Source of the DNA: JADJWR01 sp964509545
GTDB taxonomy: Bacteria; Pseudomonadota; Gammaproteobacteria; Burkholderiales; Burkholderiaceae_F
Length of the DNA: 64,000 nucleotides
NCBI GenBank assembly: GCA_964509545.1
Contig: CAZDXQ010000001.1
Coordinates: 1-64,000 of the forward strand
Reading direction: 5' to 3'
Part shown: piece after piece, positions 36,094-44,093 of the stretch
How positions within the stretch are numbered: the stretch's first letter is position 1
How the letters are laid out: every line of letters begins with the position of its first letter
Notes under the pieces: generated by a model
Told to the model about the DNA's origin: nothing
Databases searched by the model: none
Seen by the model: only the letters and a program-made list of their open reading frames with translations
Translations under genes and position numbers: made by a program

Positions 36094-36774
36094 ATGCCCG
36101 AAGCTGCCGCGGCCCGTGGGCCGCTGATCGAGTTCGATCGCGTGCGGCTGGACTTTGGCCCGGCGCGGCCCGTGCTTCGCGATCTGAGCTTCGCCGTCGC
36201 TCGCGCCGAATTCGTCGTCTTCACCGGCGCCAACGGCGCGGGCAAGTCGACCGTGCTGCAGCTGATCCAGGGATTCCTCGCGCCGAGCGGCGGCCATGTG
36301 CGCGTGGCCGGCGAAGAGCCGGCGAAGCTCGGCGGGATCGCGCTGGCGGCGCTGCGACGGGCCATTGGTGTCGTGCCGCAGGACCTGCAGCTGCTCGCCG
36401 ACCGCAGTGTGCTGGAAAACGTCATGCTGCCCGCGCTGGCCGCCGGCCTGTCGCGCCGGGCGGCCAGCGAGCGGGCGCGGGCGGCGCTGGCGCGGGTCGA
36501 ACTGTCCGAAACCGAAGAGCGGCCGGCTGCGCTTGCAGGCAGCGACCAATTGCGCGCGGCGCTGGCGCGCGCCATCGTCAATCGCCCGGCCCTGCTGCTG
36601 GCCGACGAGCCGACGGCCTTGCTTGACGCGCCGGCCGCTGCAGTGCTGCTGCGGATGCTCGAAGAATTCGTGCGCGCCGGCGTCACCGTAATGATGGCCT
36701 CGCACAATGGCTCGGCGCCGCTGGCTGCGCCTGCACGCTGCCTGCGCCTGGTCGACGGCGCCCTGTCCCGATGA
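36094..36774 (+). CDS. ftsE: Cell-division ABC ATPase FtsE, degenerate signature
   Basis: A 226-residue ABC ATPase that, with FtsX, controls septal peptidoglycan hydrolysis. Walker A is GANGAGKST (45-53), the Q-loop region VVPQDLQLLADRSVLENV fits FtsE, Walker B is LLLADEP (167-173) and the H-loop is ASHN. The ABC signature, normally LSGGEQQR, reads LAGSDQLR (147-154), and the D-loop is LLD rather than NLD. The identity rests on the overlap with ftsX (ATGA), the gene order to rpoH and the residual motifs. The ATG at 36094 gives the usual length. An upstream frame reaches 35803 but is antisense to ppk1. Confidence 0.88.
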   Translation: MPEAAAARGPLIEFDRVRLDFGPARPVLRDLSFAVARAEFVVFTGANGAGKSTVLQLIQGFLAPSGGHVRVAGEEPAKLGGIALAALRRAIGVVPQDLQLLADRSVLENVMLPALAAGLSRRAASERARAALARVELSETEERPAALAGSDQLRAALARAIVNRPALLLADEPTALLDAPAAAVLLRMLEEFVRAGVTVMMASHNGSAPLAAPARCLRLVDGALSR

Positions 36775-37670
36775 AGGCGTTGGCGGTGCGCGCCCACGGG
36801 TTGCGCGAGGTGGCGAGGCTGCTGCGGCGGCGCCCGGGAAGCTTCCTCCTTGCCGTCCTGGTTGCCGCGGCGGTGTTCACCCTGCCCCTGGTCGGCGCCT
36901 CGATCGCGCGTTCGGTTGCGCCGCTGGCCGAGCAGCTGCCGCTGGGCCCCGAGATCAGTCTTTTCCTCTCAGCCGCCGCGCCGTCCGCGGAGATCCGGCA
37001 GCTTCAGTCGCGGCTGGCGGCGCGCCCGGACGTGCAGCGGGTCGAGTGGGTCACCCGGGACGCGGCGCTGAAGTCGCTGGCGCAGCGCAGCGGCAACGCC
37101 GGCTTGGGCGAGCTGAAGCCGAACCCGTTGCCGGACGTGCTGGTGGTGACGCTGGCCACACAGGTCACGGCGGAGCAGGTCGACCTGGTTGCCGCGGATA
37201 TGCGCAGCCTGCCCCGGGTCGAAGCCGTTGCCGCCGACGCCGGCTGGCACCGCAAGCTGGCCGCACTGCTTCGCATGCTGACCGCCGCCGGCACCATCGT
37301 CGGCGGGCTCGCGGCGGGTCTTCTGGTGCTGGTGGTGCTGGCCTCGGTGCAGTTGCAGCTTTCGGCGTCCGCCGCCGAGATCCGTGTCCTGCGGATGGTC
37401 GGCGCCGAGCCTCGGTTCATCGTGCGACCGTATGCCTATGCCGGAGCGTTGACCTTGCTTTGCGGCTTCGCACTGGCGGCGTTGCTGGCGTGGGCCGGCC
37501 TTCGCACGCTGCAGCCGCTGGTCGCCGAGGCCGCCGGCGTGTACGGATTCACCGTGGTGCTTGATCCGCTACCGCCGCTATGGCTGGCCGCCGCTGCCGC
37601 CGGCGCGGCGCTGACCGGTGCCGTGGTGGCGGCCATCGGTCTCCGGTCGACGGTCGGGGCGACACGCTGA
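36771..37670 (+). CDS. ftsX: Cell-division permease-like protein FtsX
   Basis: A 299-residue four-transmembrane protein: first segment about 23-45, a large periplasmic domain (about 50-160, with the SLFLSAAAPSAEIRQLQSRL stretch), then three C-terminal segments in the FtsX/MacB domain (VLASVQLQLSASAAEIRVLR, with MVGAEPRFI and the last pair near 220-290). It transmits the FtsE ATPase state to periplasmic amidase activators. Its ATG overlaps the ftsE stop. rpoH follows after 176 bp with its own regulatory region. Confidence 0.92.
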   Translation: MKALAVRAHGLREVARLLRRRPGSFLLAVLVAAAVFTLPLVGASIARSVAPLAEQLPLGPEISLFLSAAAPSAEIRQLQSRLAARPDVQRVEWVTRDAALKSLAQRSGNAGLGELKPNPLPDVLVVTLATQVTAEQVDLVAADMRSLPRVEAVAADAGWHRKLAALLRMLTAAGTIVGGLAAGLLVLVVLASVQLQLSASAAEIRVLRMVGAEPRFIVRPYAYAGALTLLCGFALAALLAWAGLRTLQPLVAEAAGVYGFTVVLDPLPPLWLAAAAAGAALTGAVVAAIGLRSTVGATR

Positions 37671-37794
37671 GACCGTTCGCCGCGATTCTTGCGATCTGTT
37701 AGCGGTCGCTCACTTTCGCTGAATTCCTTTGCGGTTCTTGTGGCTAGCCGCCCATCGAGCGGCTGAACCATTCCGCGGGCGGGCGGTCTATTCG

Positions 37795-37821
37795 TTGGCA
37801 CTCGTGGCAGACGAGTGCTAA
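37795..37821 (+). promoter_or_regulatory. CIRCE element (HrcA operator) upstream of rpoH
   Basis: TTGGCACTC-N9-GAGTGCTAA matches the CIRCE consensus TTAGCACTC-N9-GAGTGCTAA with a single mismatch in the left arm and a perfect right arm. It ends 25 bases before the rpoH start, between the likely promoter and the AAGGAGG ribosome binding site. HrcA normally represses groESL through this operator; here it would couple HrcA to sigma-32 expression. Confidence 0.9.
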
Positions 37822-37846
37822 CATGGTCGCAAAAGGAGGTTGGTAG

Positions 37847-38743
<897 letters not shown>

Positions 38744-38826
38744 ACGTCAGCTTTGAAGGTTGATTGGTTGCTCTTTGCAGTGTCCGCCTCTCCTCCTCCC
38801 CCCTCTCCTCCGAAGAGGCGGATTTC

Positions 38827-38856
38827 AGAACCCCGCGCCTGCGGGGTTCTTTTTTT
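38827..38856 (+). terminator. Strong rho-independent terminator after rpoH
   Basis: AGAACCCCGC-GCCT-GCGGGGTTCT forms a perfect 10-bp stem with a 4-base loop, followed by a seven-T run. It lies 84 bases after the rpoH stop. A pyrimidine-rich tract precedes it (about 38795-38816). Confidence 0.93.
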
Positions 38857-38870
38857 CGGCCCCTGACTCC

Positions 38871-39494
38871 GTGGGCAACGCGCGGTTCTTCGAGCTCGGC
38901 TGCGCTCCTGCAATCTGTCGCAGTCCCGGCCTGCCCGATCGTTGCAGCGCACAGCGGGTGCTGGCCGGCCGGCAGGCGCCTTCCGGGATTCCCCTTGCCG
39001 ATCCGCCGGCCGCGCTTGCGCCGGGCCGCGTCCATGCGCTGGGACGGTTCGCGGCAGACGTGGTCCGAAGCGCGCTCGTGTCGACGCTGCCGCTTGCGCT
39101 GCACAAGTCGCTTCGCACGGAGTTCGAGTGGTATGCCTGCCGCGGCGCGTTCTTCCACAACGACGCCCACTACGGCGCCGTGCTTTTCGGCGCCTGGTGT
39201 GTGGCCGGCCCGCCGCGTGTGCTTGCGTTCGCGCGCGCCGGACTCCGCGTTCGGGCCGCGCCGGGCGATTGGGTGGTCTTCGATCCGTTCGAGCCCCACG
39301 CCGTGCTCGACCCCGGTGCCCAACGGTACGAGCGCGCGCGCTACGAGGATTCGCCGGCGAGCGTCTTCATCGGCTTCGAACTCGAACTCGACCAGGCCAC
39401 GCGCGCGACATTCGGCATCGGAACCGCGCCGGCGGGCGGGCCCGTGCTGGCGAGCAATGTCGCTGTGAACGCCGAGACCGGCGCCCTTGGCTGA
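38871..39494 (+). CDS. Hypothetical protein with HxD...H motif
   Basis: A protein of about 207 residues, unrecognised. Start is uncertain: GTG 38871 is the first possible codon after the rpoH terminator, and no Shine-Dalgarno is visible; the open frame upstream crosses the terminator. The region FFHNDAHYGAVLFGAWC (H96, D98, H100) and the later GDWVVFDPFEPHAVL (H143) resemble the HxD...H iron-binding facial triad of double-stranded beta-helix (2-oxoglutarate/Fe(II)-like) oxygenases. This is a pattern resemblance only. It converges on the sco gene with a 12-bp gap. Confidence 0.65.
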   Translation: MGNARFFELGCAPAICRSPGLPDRCSAQRVLAGRQAPSGIPLADPPAALAPGRVHALGRFAADVVRSALVSTLPLALHKSLRTEFEWYACRGAFFHNDAHYGAVLFGAWCVAGPPRVLAFARAGLRVRAAPGDWVVFDPFEPHAVLDPGAQRYERARYEDSPASVFIGFELELDQATRATFGIGTAPAGGPVLASNVAVNAETGALG

Positions 39495-39506
39495 GGATTG
39501 CCGCGG

Positions 39507-40070
39507 CTACAGCAGCCGGCGCAGGTCGGCGACGATCGGCGCCGCGCCCTGGTTGTGCTTCAGGAACAGCCGCGGCTGGCCGGACTTGTCGATCACATAG
39601 CTGCCGGCCGTGTGATCCATCGTATAGGAGGTCTCGGTCGGCCCGGGGACCTTCTGGTAGAAGACCTTGAACTGCTTGGCGGTCCTGGCGATTTCCTCCT
39701 GCGTCCCGTACAGGCCGACGAAGCTCGCGTCGAAGCCGGGGACGTACTGCGCCAGCACCTCGCGCGTGTCGCGCTGCGGATCGACAGTCACGAAAAGCAC
39801 CTGCACCTGGTCGGCATCGCGGCCCAGTTCGCGCCGGACTTCCGCCATTTCGTGCATCGTGGTCGGACAGACGTCAGGACACTGCGTGAAGCCGAAAAAT
39901 ATGACGACCAGCTTGCCGCGATAGTCGGCCAGTGTGCGCCGCGCGCCGGTGTGGTCGGTCAGCGAGAACTCGTTGGCGTAGTTCACGCCGCTGATGTCCA
40001 CGTTGTTGAAGCCGGGCTTCGAGCACGCTGCCAGCAGCAGTGCGGAAAGAACGACGAGGAAGCGCTTCAT
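39507..40070 (-). CDS. SCO-family copper chaperone lipoprotein
   Basis: A 187-residue thioredoxin-fold protein needed to load the CuA site of cytochrome oxidase. It has a lipoprotein signal with lipobox LLAAC (C16). The copper ligands are C64 and C68 in CPDVCP and H153 in TMDHTAGS. It is the last gene of the leftward surf1-ctaA-ctaB-sco group, 39 bp after ctaB. Its neighbour on the other side, at 39494, converges. Confidence 0.93.
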   Translation of the reverse strand: MKRFLVVLSALLLAACSKPGFNNVDISGVNYANEFSLTDHTGARRTLADYRGKLVVIFFGFTQCPDVCPTTMHEMAEVRRELGRDADQVQVLFVTVDPQRDTREVLAQYVPGFDASFVGLYGTQEEIARTAKQFKVFYQKVPGPTETSYTMDHTAGSYVIDKSGQPRLFLKHNQGAAPIVADLRRLL

Positions 40071-40109
40071 CTGACTCAGGCAGGGAGCCAGGGCGAGCCC
40101 GGCGTGCCG

Positions 40110-41012
40110 TCAACCAGCGATGTAGTGATCGACGAGCAACGCGGCGAAAAGCGCCGCCAGGTAGACGATCGAGTAGTTGAAGGTCGCCCGCGCCAGCCGG
40201 TCGCTGTAACTGCGGTAAAGGCGCCAGGCATAGGCGAGGAAGACCGCGCCAAGCGCCAGCGCGCAGGCGAGGTATGGCAGGCCGGACATCTGGATCGCGT
40301 AGGGCAGCGTCGTGGTGGCGACCAGGACCACCGTGTACAAAAGGATGTGCAGGCGGGTGAAGCGTTCGCCATGCGTGACCGGCAACATCGGCAGGCCGGA
40401 CTTGCGATAGTCGTCGAGCCGATAAAGCGCCAGCGACCAGAAGTGCGGCGGTGTCCAGACGAAGATGATCAGCGCCAGCAGCCAGGCCTGCGCCGGCGCA
40501 TCGCCGGTCATCGCCGCCCAGCCCAGCACCGGCGGCATGGCGCCGCTGATGCCGCCGATGACGATGTTCTGCGGCGTATTCGGCTTCAGCAGGACGGTGT
40601 AGATGATGGCGTAACCAACGAAGGTGGCGAAGGTCAGCCACATCGTCAGCGCGTTGACCTGCGTGTACAGCACCCACATGCCGATCCCGCCGATCACGCC
40701 GGAGAACACGATCGCCTGCAGCGGTGTGATCTCGCCGCGCGCGACCGGCCGCATGCGGGTGCGCGCCATTTTCGCGTCGATCTGCCGCTCGATGATCGAG
40801 TTGACGGCAAAAGCCGCGCCGGCGAGCAGCCAGATGCCGAAGGTCGCCACCGCAACCGCAGCGAGGCTCGGTAGCTGGCTGTTCGACAGGAACATGCCGA
40901 TCACGGCGCAGAAGATCGCCAGCTGCGTCACCCGCGGCTTGGTCAGCAGCCAGTACTGGCGCGCGAGGTGCTGCCAGGTCGGGTGCAGGGCGGTGCGGGC
41001 TGGAATCTGCAT
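40110..41012 (-). CDS. ctaB: Protoheme IX farnesyltransferase (heme O synthase)
   Basis: A 300-residue UbiA-family prenyltransferase with about eight transmembrane segments. The polyprenyl-diphosphate-binding motifs are N-SIIERQIDAKMARTRMRP (about 71-89) and YRLDDYRKSGLPMLPV (about 200-215). It converts heme B to heme O, which CtaA then oxidises to heme A for CoxA. It lies 130 bp downstream of ctaA on the same strand and 39 bp upstream of sco. Confidence 0.96.
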   Translation of the reverse strand: MQIPARTALHPTWQHLARQYWLLTKPRVTQLAIFCAVIGMFLSNSQLPSLAAVAVATFGIWLLAGAAFAVNSIIERQIDAKMARTRMRPVARGEITPLQAIVFSGVIGGIGMWVLYTQVNALTMWLTFATFVGYAIIYTVLLKPNTPQNIVIGGISGAMPPVLGWAAMTGDAPAQAWLLALIIFVWTPPHFWSLALYRLDDYRKSGLPMLPVTHGERFTRLHILLYTVVLVATTTLPYAIQMSGLPYLACALALGAVFLAYAWRLYRSYSDRLARATFNYSIVYLAALFAALLVDHYIAG

Positions 41013-41142
41013 TGCCGGAATCGTGGCGGTTGAGCGTTCGCAGCGTTCTGCCGCTGCAGAAAGGCTGCGATTCTAGCCGGCAAACGCCAGCCTCGATGTG
41101 CCGCGTTCTGTCTACCGCCGCAGCAACGTGGCCGGGCAGAGA

Positions 41143-42255
41143 TCAGGCGCGCGCCGCCAGTGCAACGCGGTCGGGCAGTCGCGCAGCAGCGGCGGCAAGG
41201 CGGTAGTTGATCGTCACCAGCAGGGCCAGCAGCACCGCCGCGCCGCCGTTATGCAGCACCGCCAGCAGCAACGGCCAGTTCAGCACGACGTTCGACAACC
41301 CGGTGGCGAACTGCAGCAGCAGCACCGCCGCGAGCGCGCGCGCCGGAACCGACAGTCCGTCGACGCGCCACAGCCGCCAGGCAAGCAGGCCGAGCACGGC
41401 CAGGACCACGTGCGCGAAGTTCCGGTGCACCCAGTGGATGGCTACCAGCGCCTGGAAAGGAATCGGCGCGCCATCGGCGGTCATGCCGAGGTCGCGCCAA
41501 AGCGTGAATCCGGCCGCGAAATCCATGTCGGGCGGCGCAATCCGCCCATGGCACAGCGGGAAATCGGGACAGGCGAGCACGGCATAGTTCGTACTGACCC
41601 AGCCACCGAGCGCGATCTGCGCCACCAGCAACAGCATCGCCATCGCCGCCAGCGGCCGGCTGCCGGCGGCGCGTGTGTCGACGGCGGGCGTCGGCCCCTC
41701 GCGCAGGGCCAGCCAGATCAGCAGAGCGAGCAGGCCGACGCCGCCGAGCAGATGCGCGGTGACGATCGCCGGCTGCAGCTTCATCGTCACCGTCCAGGCG
41801 CCGAACGCGCCCTGCAGGCAAACCGCGGCGAGCGTCACTGTGGCCAGCCAGGGCGAGCCTTGTCGCGCGCGGTGCCAGCGGCGCCAGGCGAGCACCGTCA
41901 GCACGATGATCAGGAAGCCGACCGCCATGGCGAAGTAGCGATGCAGCATCTCGATCCAGGCCTTGGTCATCGTCACCGGACCCGAGGGCAGCGCCGTTTC
42001 GGCGGCGCGGATCTGCTCGCCGGCTGAAAGCGGATTCGAGTGCCCGTAGCAGCCCGGCCAGTCGGGGCAGCCGAGCCCGGAATCGGTCAGCCGCGTGAAG
42101 GCGCCGAACATCACCAAGTCGAGTGTCAGAAAGGCCGTCACCCAGGCAAGCTTGCGGTGCTTGTGCGGGTCTTTCGACAGCGTCACGTAAGCGAGGGGCA
42201 GTGCTGCGATCGCAACCGCCTTGACTGCCAGCCAGAGCAGGGCCGATCCGTCCAT
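41143..42255 (-). CDS. ctaA: Heme A synthase
   Basis: A 370-residue COX15/CtaA-type membrane protein with eight predicted helices. Signature stretches are FTRLTDSGLGCPDWPGCYGH (about 55-74), EMLHRYFAMAVGF and, in the second half, GGWVSTNYAVLACPDFPLCHG and HWVHRNFAHVVL. The histidines in these helices bind hemes. It oxidises heme O to heme A. It starts four bases after the SCO-like gene upstream on the same strand, consistent with one transcript with surf1. Confidence 0.95.
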   Translation of the reverse strand: MDGSALLWLAVKAVAIAALPLAYVTLSKDPHKHRKLAWVTAFLTLDLVMFGAFTRLTDSGLGCPDWPGCYGHSNPLSAGEQIRAAETALPSGPVTMTKAWIEMLHRYFAMAVGFLIIVLTVLAWRRWHRARQGSPWLATVTLAAVCLQGAFGAWTVTMKLQPAIVTAHLLGGVGLLALLIWLALREGPTPAVDTRAAGSRPLAAMAMLLLVAQIALGGWVSTNYAVLACPDFPLCHGRIAPPDMDFAAGFTLWRDLGMTADGAPIPFQALVAIHWVHRNFAHVVLAVLGLLAWRLWRVDGLSVPARALAAVLLLQFATGLSNVVLNWPLLLAVLHNGGAAVLLALLVTINYRLAAAAARLPDRVALAARA

Positions 42256-42259
42256 GGCT

Positions 42260-42868
42260 TCAGCCGATTCCCGAGGCCTTGAGCAGCCTGGTCAAGTCCT
42301 TCTTCATCCGGTTCGGGTCGGCATCCCTCGGCCAGCGCATCATCAGGTTGCCTAGCGGATCGATCAGCCAGATGGGGTCGGCGAGGTCCCCCGACGGCTC
42401 GTCGGGCAAGAGCAGGAAGGCCGCAACTTCGTCTCGACGTGCACGAAGGAACAGCGTGCCGTCGTACTCGCGGATCACCGTCGTGGCCAGCGGCGTCTCG
42501 TCGATGATCAGCCAGACCCGCTGGACGCGGTCGGCGTCCTTTCCGGCGGTCAGCCGGACCTGGCGCATCTTCCACAGTTTCCTGTCGCAGGCGGCACCGC
42601 AGGCGCCGGTATCGACCTGAACCATCGTCCAGTATCCGCGCAGGCGCGCTGCCGGCAGCGGGGTGCCATCGAGTTGCTGCAGCGCCAGCGTCGGCAACGG
42701 CCGCTGCGGCTCGATCAGCGCGCCATAATTGGTCCGGCCCGACGGCGGCAGAAGGTAGTAGGCCGTGTACGAGGCAAGCACCGGCGCCACGCACACCGCC
42801 AGCAGCAGGTACAGCGTCCGGTAACGGCTCCAATGCGACGGCGGTGCGGCAGCGAGTGTCTCAGTCAT
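42260..42868 (-). CDS. SCO/thioredoxin-like membrane protein of the cox cluster
   Basis: A 202-residue protein with one N-terminal membrane anchor (about 18-40) and a periplasmic thioredoxin-like domain. A cysteine pair C90/C94 in GACGAACDRKLWKM resembles a degenerate SCO CxxxC site, and WLIDPLGNLMMRWPRDADPN matches the C-terminal strand of SCO folds. Such proteins occur between surf1 and ctaA in many betaproteobacteria and are presumed copper/oxidase assembly factors. The ATG at 42868 overlaps the surf1 stop by eight bases. Confidence 0.82.
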   Translation of the reverse strand: MTETLAAAPPSHWSRYRTLYLLLAVCVAPVLASYTAYYLLPPSGRTNYGALIEPQRPLPTLALQQLDGTPLPAARLRGYWTMVQVDTGACGAACDRKLWKMRQVRLTAGKDADRVQRVWLIIDETPLATTVIREYDGTLFLRARRDEVAAFLLLPDEPSGDLADPIWLIDPLGNLMMRWPRDADPNRMKKDLTRLLKASGIG

Positions 42869-43598
42869 CGTTCTTGTCGGCGCGACTTCCCGCCTGCCGC
42901 AGTGCACGCATCCCGAAATAAATTGTGAGTATGGCAATCAGCGCCGCCAGCGAGTACCACTGCAGCGCATAGCCGCGGTGCTTCTCCACCCCGGCGGTAA
43001 GGCGCGGCCAGTTGCGACGCAGTCCGTCGTCATCGTCGCCGGTCTGCTGCACGATCCAGCGCGCAACGACAAGGCCGGTGGCGCGCTCGAAGGCGTCGAA
43101 GTCGAGATTCTGCCAAAGCCGTGGTCCGCGTTCGTTGCGCGGCGCGTTCTCGCCAATCTGCAGCACCCGCGCCGCCTGCTCCATGGCCAGTCCCTCGACG
43201 GCAACCTCGCCCGGCGGCCGGGCCACGGCCGGCAGCCGGGTGCGGTCGCGCGGATCGCGGGGCGCGAATCCGCGATTGACGAGCACCACGGCGCCTTCGG
43301 CCAGGCGCAGCGGCGTGATCAGCATCAGCCCCGACTGTCCGTCCATCTGCCGGTTTTCCAGCCAGACCTCGTGCTCGAACAGGTAGCGCCCGCGCAGCAG
43401 CACCCGTTTAGGCAGTTGGCCGCCGATTTCGGCGATACCCGCGCCGGTGACCGGCAGCGAAGCCGCGCGCGCCGCGCGATCCCAGACCTGCTGCAGCTCG
43501 AGTTTCTCGGCGGCCCGGCGCAGTTGCCAGTTACCCAGCGAAACCGTGATGGCGATCGACGCGGCCGCGGCGACGAAGGCAGCCAGCAGGCGCATCAT
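42861..43598 (-). CDS. SURF1-family oxidase assembly protein
   Basis: A 245-residue protein with transmembrane helices at both ends (about 4-22 and 212-230) and a periplasmic domain between. SURF1 features include LGNWQLRRAAEKLEL near the start, GQLPKRVLLRGRYLFEHEVW, LVNRGFAPRD and the C-terminal RGYALQWYSLA. It helps insert heme A into CoxA. ATGs at 43598 and 43595 are both possible starts. It overlaps the SCO-like gene by eight bases and diverges from the DUF2909 gene. Confidence 0.92.
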   Translation of the reverse strand: MMRLLAAFVAAAASIAITVSLGNWQLRRAAEKLELQQVWDRAARAASLPVTGAGIAEIGGQLPKRVLLRGRYLFEHEVWLENRQMDGQSGLMLITPLRLAEGAVVLVNRGFAPRDPRDRTRLPAVARPPGEVAVEGLAMEQAARVLQIGENAPRNERGPRLWQNLDFDAFERATGLVVARWIVQQTGDDDDGLRRNWPRLTAGVEKHRGYALQWYSLAALIAILTIYFGMRALRQAGSRADKNDD

Positions 43599-43620
43599 CG
43601 GCAGCGGCAGCCTGCGGCGC

Positions 43621-43629
43621 TGCGATAAT
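43621..43629 (+). promoter_or_regulatory. Extended -10 promoter candidate for DUF2909 gene
   Basis: TGCGATAAT has the extended -10 form (TG-n-GATAAT) and lies 26 bases before the DUF2909 start, in the 57-bp divergent gap with surf1. It resembles the element upstream of ychF. Confidence 0.35.
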
Positions 43630-43655
43630 GCACCAATGCACGCCGATCCCGCACC

Positions 43656-43856
43656 ATGAAGGCGCTAATTGCCGTCTTTTTTGCCGGCATCCTCGTTGCC
43701 CTTGGCTCGGCACTGCTGTTCCTGGTACGTGATCGGGGTGCGACCAGCCGCACGGTCAACGCGCTGACCTTGCGGGTCGCCCTGTCTGTGGCGCTGCTGC
43801 TCTTCATCTGGTTCAGCTACTGGATGGGCTGGATCGAGCCGCGTCGTTACGGCTGA
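43656..43856 (+). CDS. DUF2909 twin-transmembrane protein
   Basis: A 66-residue protein with two hydrophobic helices (about 3-23 and 40-60) separated by RDRGATSRTVNALTLRVA, and ending WIEPRRYG. This fits the DUF2909 or twin-transmembrane family found next to surf1 and coxC in betaproteobacterial oxidase clusters. Its role is unknown; an oxidase accessory function is inferred from location. It is transcribed divergently from surf1. Confidence 0.85.
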   Translation: MKALIAVFFAGILVALGSALLFLVRDRGATSRTVNALTLRVALSVALLLFIWFSYWMGWIEPRRYG

Positions 43857-44093
43857 TCAATCGCGCCGCGGCGCGCGTTCCGGCGTCGCGTCGCAGCCGG
43901 CGACCGGCGGCTCGAGCCGGCCTGACCCGGACACCGGACGGACTAGTACAAAGATTCCCCTATGACTTTGAATCATTCACGGCGCAGAATTGTCTTAGCG
44001 TAATGGCTGTGAGTGGGTGTGCGCTGTCATCCCGAAGACGCAGCCATGCGTTGCGGGGCTTGATCAGCGCAAGCGGTGAAGACAGGAGGCTGC
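43857..44093. other. Upstream region of prkA
   Basis: This is 237 bp between the DUF2909 and prkA genes. The first third is GC-rich with no pattern I can name. An AT-richer patch at 43945-44005 probably contains the prkA promoter: CTATGACT (43960-43967) resembles a sigma-S-type -10, and TTGAAT (43968-43973) could be a -35, but neither is convincing. Confidence 0.3.

Noticed and set aside
44004..44023. Possible sigma-54 promoter (GG ... GC) before prkA
   Set aside because: The GG and GC dinucleotides are 16 bases apart instead of 12, and the flanking bases do not fit the consensus.
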